64,000 bases of DNA, taken from contig JAJEKV010000061.1 of NCBI GenBank assembly GCA_021234155.1, positions 2,133,950-2,197,949 on the forward strand, given 5' to 3'. The translations under genes and the position numbers were made by a program. Within the stretch, counting starts at the first letter, position 1. The number at the start of each line of letters is the position of its first letter. The notes beneath the pieces are model-generated. The model was not told the DNA's origin, made no database searches, and was given only the letters and a program-made list of their open reading frames with translations. The stretch comes from Isoetes taiwanensis (lineage: Eukaryota; Streptophyta; Lycopodiopsida; Isoetales; Isoetaceae). Positions 53,883-64,000 of this stretch are shown in pieces.

Positions 53883-56055
53883 TGTAACGATCCTGGCCAC
53901 CTGATGGGTCAATATACGTATTTATGTACGTATATACATATTCATGGCATGTATGCAGCATGAAATTAGGGTTTTGTCTTTTGGAGAGAGGATTGTTGCG
54001 AGCATGAAGGCAAGGAGCAATTCGGGCAGTTTTGGAGGACGAAATTTGAAGCATCATATCTCGGCGACCCGAGATCCTTTTCAAGTGATTTTTCTTTTGC
54101 TGGAAAGATCTTCAAGTAAGCTTTCCGGAATGGGTCTGATCAGGCCGAAACTCATCCGTATGCAAAAGTTATGACAGAAATTGTGATGCTGAGTCAGAAT
54201 TGACTGCACTATGTATGTTCTTCTCAGTTTTAATTCTTGGAGCTAGATGACGATCTTTGGAGGCACAATCAATTGCAAGGGGCCCAGAGGTCTATCCGTG
54301 AAGAAATTCTCAGGTGGGGTTTTGCTTTTGATCAATTGAGGTGTGCTATGAGCTGCCATGATTAGTCTCGCATTGATTTTTGCATGCAAATATGATAGAT
54401 TATGAATTTGTTGGAGACTCATAAGGCTAGAGAAGAAAATCAATGATTGGAAACATCCCCGTAAGGCTGATTTTAAGTCAAGAATGGCTGAATATTACAT
54501 GAAGAGCACCGATTCAAAGATGGAAACTTTAAAAAAGGCGTAATTAGATTGGATCCGGCTCAAGACCGAGCTCTCCAACGCCATTTTGTGTTCATGTTAT
54601 GTTTTTGTCATTTTGGTTTTGTGCTTTATTTTGTTGGTCTTGTATTTGCTTTGCCTTTCTCAATTTATTTGCATGTCCTAGTATGAAGCTAAGTCCTCAT
54701 AGATGGAATTGGGTTGCATTCGAGCTTAGCGCAGAGGAGGAGATTGGAGCATGAAGAGTCGAAAGCGTAATAATCATAATAGTAAGAATATGCATTGTTT
54801 GATAATTGTCTAACTATGGTAAAATTCTAAGGTTTGGGATAAAGTATCTTTCTTAGCTCATGGAGATGGGGCTAATGCTGAAAAGTAGTCTAGCACAGAT
54901 GTAGAGCGTCAACGACCCCCAAGCATCAAGGATTTCAAAGATCAAGTTAGCATGTGGATCTTGAAATAGGAATAAGCGGTCATCTGACATCAAGGATTAT
55001 TGAGGTTGAGACGGGTCCACATTGGTACAAGGAGAGCCATGTGAAGCTTGGGGGTTTCTGAATGTGACTATAGCATGAAGTACATCTAGTCTGAGTGCGT
55101 AACTGTAAGTTTTCAAGTTGTTGCATTGTATTTTATCAAGAGCATCATAGCTAATGGATTCAAAGTATAAACGTTATGGAACGTTGTATTCCTCATGGGA
55201 AGATGGTTTTTGGTAAGTTTTGCATTATAGAAGATGTTAGTATCTTTCCTTGATCAAGAACGATATATAGGTATTGAAGCCACATCCATCCATGACAAAG
55301 GGCTTGTAACTTCCTCCACATGTTTGTATTGTGATCATGATCTTCACCAATGAGTTAGCTACTTCGGCATGGTTAGGTTGTATGGGCAACCTCGACAAGG
55401 GCTAAGAGTATGATCTAGGCACATGTTTAATAAATATTGTAATGAACTTCACATGTCATGGTCTTTGCATTGCTCTACTGTTGTCTTGGTATTTGATTAT
55501 GTCTATTGGAACCTCCGGGGCCCGACTTCTAGGTTCTAAGTGGCCTAGGTTGCTCCGGCATGCTCATGTTCATCCTGTGATTCTCTCGTGGTTCTTGTGC
55601 TCAGGACACCGGGCGTTAGTTCTCCGGCAAGGATTGCTACGTCGACAATTCTTGTGAAACCCCATGGTAAGAGGTCCTCCGATTAGCTAGGCGTGGGGGC
55701 CGAGAGGGTATCGATACGAGGTTCACCCCACCACCCGCCACAGGGCTTGGAATGTAAGCTGGCTGGGCAACATGCTGCTAACAGGGCCTGTATGTAGGCT
55801 GGCTGAGCTACCTATTGTCCCGGAGTTTGTTTATGATGGTTTGGTACTCTGGTTATGTTTTTGCTCTTGATGTTCATGATGTTTCCTTTATTGTCATAGT
55901 CTAGCGTTGCACCATAGGTTCTTGTGTCTTTGAGTCGTTTATGTTTGTTATTCAAGACTTTCAAGATGTTTTATGCATGCAGAGGCAGCTATGGGATCCC
56001 CACTTAGTCACGAGGACTAACCCCAGTGAGTGTAGAGGGTGGAGACTTTACAAGA
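53883..56055 (+). repeat. Ty3/gypsy-like LTR (right end uncertain)
   Basis: Starts TGTAACGATCCTGGCCACC after a purine tract, similar in kind to the TGTGACGTTCC start of the other long LTRs here. It contains a CATATCTCGGCGACCCGAGA hairpin-like word near 54055 and a GC-richer part at 55540-55820 with a tandem word (GTAAGCTGGCTGGGCAACAT / GTAGGCTGGCTGAGCTACCT). The end is set at ACTTTACA only by analogy. No known coding sequence lies within. Confidence 0.45.
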
Positions 56056-56868
56056 CCCCTAATTTTCCAAGCAGTTAACATGTTCAAATCCCAACTATGA
56101 CTGAGCTCAGGTTATTTTAATTTATCCCATCATTTGCTATCTATGTCATTGTTGTTTTAGCTCCTCATGTAGAACTAGAGAGAAGTTTTTCTCTATTTCG
56201 ACTAGATTGCCATAAGTCGTAAGAGGTTCTTTTGAAAAGAAGATGCATGGAATGTCCCAAAGAGTGTTTTGCATTGCGTAAAAATTACATGTCGCGCATA
56301 TGTCAAACATTTTGTTAAAAAAAATTATCATTTGACAAAATTAGGAAACTTTCTACATTAGGGAACTTTCGCATGGGATCCGCAAATGCTTTACACTGTT
56401 GTATTAGTTCGACTTCGTGGTGGACAACTTTGACTTTCTTATTTGTCTAACCCAATAGGATCATTAACATAGACAAATAAAACTCCGTGCCAAGATCTTT
56501 ATCGTAAATTCCTCATACAGAAATTCGATCATAAATGACCGGTCGATTTGGTACAAAATTCTTTTAATTTAATTCAAATTTAACTCGAGTCTTCAGCGAG
56601 AAGTTCTAATAAACGATGGCGAGCTTCATTGAATGGCTATTAGTCAAGGAATTTAGTTTTAACTAGATGCATACAACCATTTGTGTGAGAGGATATGATG
56701 ACAATAAATCAGTAGATTATGATACCTGAATTTGACTTGAACAAACAGGATTTTGTCATTTACCGATGACATCTAACTCAATTCTAAGTTACCCAACTCT
56801 TTAATAACTCGTATTTTATTCCTAGATATTCATAAACTATAGTTGATAGACCCATTGATAGTACAAAA
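56056..56868. other. No gene recognised
   Basis: AT-rich DNA without supported features. Confidence 0.45.
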
Positions 56869-57120
56869 ACTTGTATATATATACAATTATATAAGCACCC
56901 CCCTTGTTCCAGTACTTCGAGGTGTCACCGTGTGAACCGTCCAGATCTGAGATCGACGGTCCACGCGGCGACACCTCAAAGTATTGGAACATCAAGGGGG
57001 CAGCTTAAGCCAAATTGATTTGAGCCGTCGAATGTGCTAAATAAATGGCCCAGATGTTGCCACGTATATTGAATGCATTCAATGCCACATGATGAGGTGG
57101 CGGCAATATTTGGTGTAGCA
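56869..57120 (+). repeat. Interspersed repeat R, copy 3, with a long near-perfect hairpin
   Basis: Starts ACTTGTATATATATACAATT like copy 2. At 56898-57000 two arms pair over about 45 bases each: CCCCTTGTTCCAGTACTTCG, AGGTGTCACCG and GAACCGTC on the left; GACGGTCC, CGGCGACACCT and AAGTATTGGAACATCAAGGG on the right. The tail GAGCCGTCGAATGTGCTA and CACATGATGAGGTGGC match copy 2. Confidence 0.78.
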
Positions 57121-57434
57121 GATCTTAATCGTTAGATCAAAAGGTGAGCATAAATCCTAGCCATTATCTTTTTAATATGAAATTGTTTTTTTATAAAGGA
57201 GGTGAGGTGGCACCCTCATTAAACTTGAATCGGGAGTCTGCATCGGGAGTCTGCTCAGATTGGCCGATTTTTAAATGGGGTCAATCTCTACATGCCTGCA
57301 CTGCAGACAAGCATTCCGTTGCAACAGAGACTCGAGAGGGAGTCTGTCGACCAGATCAGAAGAAGACTGACCCCTTTGACTAGAAGGAAACCCCTGATTA
57401 CTGAGGAAGATCTTTCCTGATTTGATAACTGGGA

Positions 57435-57682
57435 TGTTATTCATGAGCTACGCGGGGTAGTTATGGATTGGATGTTTGCTCATGGTCTACGCGGAGTAGC
57501 CAGATATTGTTTGCCAAGCTAGTTACCATTTGCACTGCCATAACCTTGTGGACCCGGTTGGGCGGTTAAACGTGCTCATCAATGTATTTGTCTGTGATAT
57601 ATATGATGTTCTTGGATCTTGTTCTTCAAATAAGATGTTGTTGTTCAATTGTTTAGCTTCCTATAAACAATGAATTGTACCA
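57435..57682 (+). repeat. Copia-type LTR
   Basis: Begins TGTTATTCATGAGCTACG and ends TTGTACCA, two bases before a TGGTATCAGAGC primer site (57685-57696). The left edge is inferred. A tandem word inside (CTACGCGGGGTAG and CTACGCGGAGTAG) is notable. No partner LTR was found. Confidence 0.6.
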
Positions 57683-58140
57683 AGTGGTATCAGAGCAAAG
57701 TTGCGATTGCAATTCTTTTGGGAATCTACAGGCTATGGGAACATCAAGGCTGCGAAACACCAAGAACCTTGCAAGCTTGTGCTGCAAGTATAGATGGGTT
57801 TAACTTCATCAAAGAAGTGTTAAGGGCGAAGTATATGGGTAAACAGGTGAATTTTGGAGCGTGGCATCCAAAGTGGAATTTTAGAGCTCCAAGAATTTGT
57901 GTAATTCTTGGACAAAGACTGATATATCGGTATTAAAAGTAAGGAGAATTTGACGACCACTGCTGCAAGTGAAGCTGGAGCATCAGTAGCAGAGAAAAGA
58001 AAAGCTCGGTGCTTTCGTGGAGAATGCTCGAAGCATATGGGACCGACTTGTTGAGAACGAGTTCAGATTATTGGGGAAACCTCTATGATCCTTGGGGGAT
58101 TATGGAATAAATAAAAGTATCCTGCCTGGATTGCAGAATT
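57683..58140 (+). mobile_element. Truncated interior of a copia-type element
   Basis: After the primer site a short open frame (57670-57936) follows without recognisable Gag motifs. Sequence then decays. Probably a relic. Confidence 0.45.
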
Positions 58141-58724
58141 CGATCGTGGTGATCTGAGAGACTGATTGGCCGTGGGGGTCATTTATATAAATATTTGACT
58201 TGGGAAGTCATCTATATTAACACTTGAACTTATTTGCAGGTTTGCTTAGTGTTAAGCATTGGGGAGGGCACTTTACGTAAAAGCTGTCAAGGATATGGAC
58301 GCAAAATTTGGATGCAAATCTCAAATTATTTCTTATGGTACAGACTTATGGATAAAGTTCTTAAGTTGAATTTCTTTATTTGGAATAAAGAATAGATATT
58401 TTTGTTGTGTATACCCATGGTAGATTAGTGACTACGATTGCAACGTAGCCGGCTTGAACATGGTATACTAGATAGGGAATGCCTCTTGGTAGACTAGTGA
58501 TTGTGTCTGCAGCACAATCGGCTTGAACAAGAGAGCATAAGATGTATACTTTTGGAAGATTAGTAATTGTGATTGCAACACAATTGGCTTCACAAAAGTT
58601 GCATCTGTATCTTGGAGATACACGGTACCTCCTAGATAACTCCTACGTTAAAACTTTCCCTTACTATTAGACAGTCTAACGAGTTAAAACATGGCTAGTG
58701 CGATGATATAATCCAACAAAATCA
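58141..58724 (-). other. No gene recognised; possibly interior of the minus-strand LTR element
   Basis: The primer site at 58725-58737 faces left, so this stretch could be the start of that element's interior. A word ACTAGTGA.TG....GCAACA.. repeats three times (about 58425-58580), with CGGCTTGAACA following. No coding motif. Confidence 0.4.
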
Positions 58725-58737
58725 TGCTCTGATATCA
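58725..58737 (-). promoter_or_regulatory. Primer-binding site facing left
   Basis: On the minus strand it reads TGATATCAGAGC, one base off the initiator Met-tRNA site, directly after the LTR end. Confidence 0.65.
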
Positions 58738-58738
58738 T

Positions 58739-60273
58739 TGTGACGCTCCCTGGACCTATATGACGCTCCCATCATATAAATCCTGGAAATTCCCCTTCCA
58801 TGGCGACTACATCACCACAGAAAGGCCCCCCGTTTGCCTCGGACCACTTGTGATGACCAAGTATCCGGGTGAAGGACACGGAGGTGTCATTCGTCTCCCG
58901 CCTTCTATGGGAATTCTATATAGCGAAAGAGTACATAAAAGTTAGCACCTAGCACACAATATATAAAATAATACACCACCTTGAAGGGTGGTCATCCACC
59001 AATAGCACAATACATCATAACAGTAGGAAACATAACAAATGCATCAGAAATGAAGGGCCTAACCCCAGGTTCAGACTCAATGGTGTCAACTGACAGGCAG
59101 GGCCTTCGGGTATCAAAAGACAGAATAATGGCAATGGCGTTAATTGGCATAGAACAATGGCTAGGGTAGTCCATTCCATATGCCCCTCATGTGCACACTT
59201 TGAGATAGGCTAAATCATGCTATGGCGTGGTTGTAGCCTTCTGGAGATGCAATTTCATGGAATCACCTTATGAGACTACTCTGGGTTACATCTCCCTGGC
59301 CCGATGGAGCAGAGAAAGGGAAACCTCTTCCACGAGCATGATGCTTCCATGGGTGGCTAGAGGATCGTGGCCAAACTGACGACCACGCATCCGTACCCGA
59401 CTTAAACCCCCCAAAATCCATAGGCCACCCCAGTGCGCCCATCGAGCCCAGGCGTCTCTATAGGTACGTATCTTTCAACTCAGGAGGTGTCGGACCCATA
59501 CTCGGTCCATACACAATGACCGACTATAGACCCAGCCATTGTAGGGAGCCTTGTAGCCACGTTAGGCAAGGTCCCACCCCCACTTTACAGCTCTGATCGT
59601 TATATGGTGTTCAGCCACATCATACCATCGACAGCCAGGAGGGCTTCTGTGCACAGGCCACATTTAACGGGATTTAAGGGATTCTAACTAGGAGCATCTC
59701 TATTCTTAGATAGCCTTTAGGTCTCTACCCCCCTTTAACCCATACACACAGGAGGAACAGAAAGAGAGAGCAATCATATACAAAACATCCATCATAATCT
59801 CAAATAGAACATAGAATAGAGTCTAATCATCCATCTACTCATACAAGGGTTAGATGGAAATACAAATTACCTAAAGACTAACCTGTCTCCTTGCTAGATC
59901 CATTATCTCGAAGAACATCCATGAATCAAGTCTAGTTACAGTATTCAAGCAGCCCCTTCCTTTTCCAACCCTTCCCCAAATCGATTTGGGGCAGAATTGG
60001 GGTGGAGGCCCAACTTGCCCTCTCAGATTAGCAAGACTCCTCTGGCCAATCGAGTTGGGCCACGTGGCTCCTCATAATTTACCTATAGATACTAATAATT
60101 AATAATATTAAATAGCCTAATTAGGTTAATTAGCTTAATTAACTTATGACAATTTAGTATAGCTAACACAAACCCTTTTAAGTTAACCCTTAATGTCTCG
60201 TAATGGTCCAAATATACCTGGTGGCACGTCATGGTATTTATACATATAGCATATAAATACATGGAACGTCACA
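58739..60273 (-). repeat. Long Ty3/gypsy LTR, minus strand, related to 9411-10650
   Basis: On the minus strand it starts TGTGACGTTCC and ends GTCACA, so its ends are a 6-bp inverted pair, total 1,535 bp. Homology with 9411-10650 includes GGTCCGACACCTCCT, GGCCTGTGCA and the GAGATGCAA words. As the primer site lies at its end, this is a 5' LTR of an otherwise lost or truncated element. Its right edge falls inside repeat A (60274). Confidence 0.85.
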
Positions 60274-60720
60274 ATCTTCTTGCCTGAGGGTTTTTTGGAC
60301 ATTTCTCTAGAGTTCCTTTCGAGTTTTTGTGGATCTTCGACGAGTTTCTTTGACTTTAGTGATTTTTTTTAGTTTTGCTAGAATTAGGCTCGAGCTCGGT
60401 CTCGGTAGATCTTCAAACTGCTGCAGAGTTCTTCGACTTTCTATGAAAATTTTTGAGTTTCTATGAAGTCTTTTGTTGGGCTACTCTGAACTAATGTGTG
60501 ATTGTATTTGTTGCTAATGCTATTGGTTAATTGGTTTAGTAGCTGTGTTGCAGAAGTGCAAGATGGACTCGAAGATCTGAACTTGTCTGGATATTTCTAC
60601 CATTGTGAACTTCTCTTAATGTTTCTACTATATCTCTGCCAGGATGAAAGTTTCATGAATGGGAACAAAAATCGAAGATTGGGAGGAAAAGAGCTCCCAA
60701 TGTTGTTTATGTTTATAAGA
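60274..60720 (+). repeat. Hairpin-ended repeat F, copy A (5' part cut by the LTR)
   Basis: From ATCTTCTTGCCTGAGGG on, the sequence follows copy C (62327 on) through GGTTTTTTGGAC, TTTTTGTGGATCTTC, GTAGATCTTCAA, TCTGAACTTGTCTGGATATT and TTCTACCATTGTGA. It ends GGGAGGAAAAGAGCTCCCAA (about 60681-60700) and TGTTGTTTATG. Confidence 0.78.
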
Positions 60721-60993
60721 AGAAACAAAATTGTTGGAGAAGGTAGCAATTGATAAAGCTAATTGTGTAAAGCAGAAGGCTTTATGAATATTCTGAATAT
60801 CATAACTAAATTAAAATTTAAAAGAAACGGTCCCATTGCCAAAAATGCTCTGGCTACATTTCCCCAAAAAATCCCCAGCACCATTTACCACAAAACTAGG
60901 CACACGGATACTCTTACTTTGGTGACTCGTCCTGGGAATCCCCACAAGTTTTCTCGCACTATGAAATCACTTCTTAGAGCCCATAACTAACTA
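60721..60993. other. Short spacer between repeats A and B
   Basis: A 76-codon open stretch (60763-60990) is present but matches nothing recognised. Confidence 0.35.
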
Positions 60994-62083
<1,090 letters not shown>

Positions 62084-62109
62084 TAGGCCAAGTAACAGAT
62101 GCCTGGAGG

Positions 62110-62920
62110 AGTTTTCTGGCATTGAGCTGGTGCTAACATGGCAATTCACCATGTCGCATGCACGAAATTTTTTTTAATCTTTTTTGGCTATGGCAGACCT
62201 TCGGCGATAGGGCTTTCACAGTATTTTTCAGTGACGCTTCTCGCCGAGGCCCGTTCTCTGTTGATGCCATGTATGTAGCTGCCATTTGATCTAACTTTCG
62301 TGCGATCTAGAGTTGTCTGTGAGGATCTTCTTGCCTAAGGGTTTTTTGGACTCTTCTCTAAAGTTCCTTCGGGTTTTTGTGGATCTTCAGTGAGTTTCTT
62401 TGATTCTGGTGACTTTTTTCATCTTTTGCTAGATCTTTGTGTTTTAGACTCGAGTTTTGGTAGATCTTCAAGTTTTTGCAGAGTTCTTCAACTTTGTGGA
62501 GATTTTCGAGTTTTTGTGAAGCCTTTTGCTAGGGCTACTTTGAACTAATGTCTTATTATATCTGTTGTTGATGCTACTGGTTTAGTAGCAGTGCTGCAGA
62601 ACTGCAAGAAGAACTCGAAGATCTGAACTTGTCTGGATATTTCTACCATTGTGATCTTCTCCGATGGTTTCTACCATGATAAGAACTTGATTTTTGTGAA
62701 CTCAAATATCTTGTACAGTGGAAATACTTGAAATATAAGTGATTTTTTTTTAATAGTAGAAATATTGAGTTTTAATTGTTTCTTAATATTTTTATTGTCT
62801 TTTAAATATTATTAAATATTAACCTGGTGGTGTGTTTAAGCTCCGCCAAGACGGAAGTTTCCTAAATGGAAATAAAAAATAAATTTTGGGAGCAAAAAAG
62901 CTCCCAACATTGTTTACGAT
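62110..62920 (+). repeat. Hairpin-ended repeat F, copy C
   Basis: Starts near TTTTCTGGCATTGAGCTGGT and ends with the perfect palindrome-like stem TTGGGAGCAAAAAAGCTCCC plus AA (62886-62907), then CATTGTTTACG. No coding frame. A 3' hairpin followed by a short conserved tail would fit several element types, so the class is left open. Confidence 0.78.
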
Positions 62921-64000
62921 AATCGACAAATAAATATCAGAGAAGTAATAAGGGCATATCTGATACTTTCCTGCGTTAGTTCACCTGTAATAACCACCAC
63001 TATCAGGGACTGTGGATTCAAAGCAGGGCTTCCTACGACAAGCATGTTACTAACAAGGTTGGGTACAGGTTAGAGAATGCCAGAGTTCCACATCCATACG
63101 TCCCTCTTTTGGATCCTATGATAGAGTAGGGCCAAATGTGTTCCAAACGGAGGTATATCCACTGAGTTGAGAGGAAAAAATTCATACCAAATCCCAACTA
63201 GTTCACGGATTTAGATGTCCTTGTGGAGTTGAGCATAATTGACTTGTAGCGATGAAATCACGTCAATCGAATTACCCAATGAGCATGGTCCTTCTAAAGA
63301 GCTTAAGTTCCCAGAGGAGATCCCAACGGCACAATCCTAGCAAATACGAGGAGACTCCACAATAGAACAAGTGGTCTCATCAAAGTAGAGCATCTGATAG
63401 TCTGATGTCGTCGTATCCTAGCAAATCTTTCCTTGCACACTAGTATTTTTAAGATGGTTAATTCCGAGCTACATCCAGCCAAAGGTAGTATAGTATACTA
63501 ATTTTTGTCTATCCTCCCTTCTGTGGTCATGTGGCAAGACCTTAAACTACCATATCTAAGGTCATGGGTTCAACGCCTCATTGTGATGACAGTATCGTTG
63601 TAAGTAAAGTTGGTGGGGGGAGGACCCACTTCAGCCATTACGTCTTATAAGTCCTTCATGTTCAGACATCCTTCATATGCCCATCTGAGAGATTTCTAAG
63701 CAGTTTCGAAACACTACTCTAGAGGTTAGAACATATAGTCCAACAAAGCCATCATGAGTCAAATTGGTGAGACTATGTCCCATTTGGAAACCAGTACATT
63801 GATTCTATAATGTTATTGGATCTGTTATTTCTGCCTTGATTGCGGCCATGCCTAGGTAACATATACCTCGTGTTTTCTCAAACAACCACATAATCGGGTA
63901 GTCATCCTATATAGAAATTAATCCAACCCTCTCATTCCCCTGTGAAAAAACATTATTAGTTCAGAGGTTATCGATGACAAATTATTGAAAGAAAAGAGAA
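62921..64000. other. No gene recognised
   Basis: No open frame over about 60 codons, no repeats matching the rest of the window, no RNA gene seen. Confidence 0.5.

Noticed and set aside
62886-62920. Helitron 3' end (hairpin before CTRR)
   Set aside because: A hairpin is present but no CTRR word follows at the expected distance in any of the three copies.

Overview
The window looks like nuclear DNA of a land plant with a large, repeat-laden genome. Plant-specific gene families (NPH3, calcium-dependent kinase CDPK, ARC5-type dynamin, PPR, SPIRRIG-type BEACH, plant DPH6 with L-PSP domains, plant AMBRA1-like WD40) sit as broken pieces among copia, Ty3/gypsy, LINE, hAT and CACTA elements. The mixture would suit a fern or another seed-free plant, but nothing seen fixes the species. 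I found no complete, intact protein-coding gene, and no rRNA, tRNA or CRISPR array.

Layout. 1-4.8 kb: AT-rich DNA with a complete 932-bp miniature LTR element (TSD CCATT). 4.8-10.65 kb: a decayed forward Ty3 chromovirus ending in a long 3' LTR. 12.6-13.6 kb: four exons of an AMBRA1-like WD40 gene on the minus strand. 18.6-19.9 kb: a Rab P-loop fragment and two SPIRRIG-like exons. 20.4-21.3 kb: one end of a CACTA transposon, abutting a second small AMBRA1-like fragment. 22.2-25.7 kb: a copia 5' LTR, leader and gag, with a 1,390-bp hAT element nested in the leader. 25.9-28.1 kb: spliced-looking exons I cannot name. 28.2-29.7 kb: a CDPK pseudogene with an internal tandem duplication. 29.7-30.6 kb: an internally deleted minus-strand copia. 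30.8-33.75 kb: a minus-strand Ty3 element that reads protease, archaeal-type RNase H, reverse transcriptase, degenerate Ty3 RNase H, integrase. 33.8-35.35 kb: a decayed kinase gene. 35.4-39.6 kb: a PPR pseudogene split by a 2.4-kb 5'-truncated LINE. 39.6-40.7 kb: a GAATCT-based satellite. 40.7-41.5 kb: an interspersed repeat and an ARC5 fragment. 42-43.6 kb: further unnamed exons. 45.4-46.3 kb: an NPH3 pseudogene. 47.5-48.1 kb: a second copy of the interspersed repeat. 50.1-51.3 kb: DPH6 exons and a PPR scrap. 53.4-60.3 kb: LTR debris of gypsy and copia elements. 60.3-62.9 kb: three copies of a hairpin-ended repeat, two forming a ~1.9-kb foldback.

The genes do not form a pathway. The shared theme is gene fragments, several with introns kept, which points to DNA-level duplication or capture and not reverse transcription. 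The most unusual feature is the position of an archaeal-type RNase H upstream of the reverse transcriptase in the 30.8-33.75 kb element. Next are several repeat families that carry stem-loops at or near an end; one hairpin core is shared between the 3' tail of the LINE and an array inside the kinase pseudogene.
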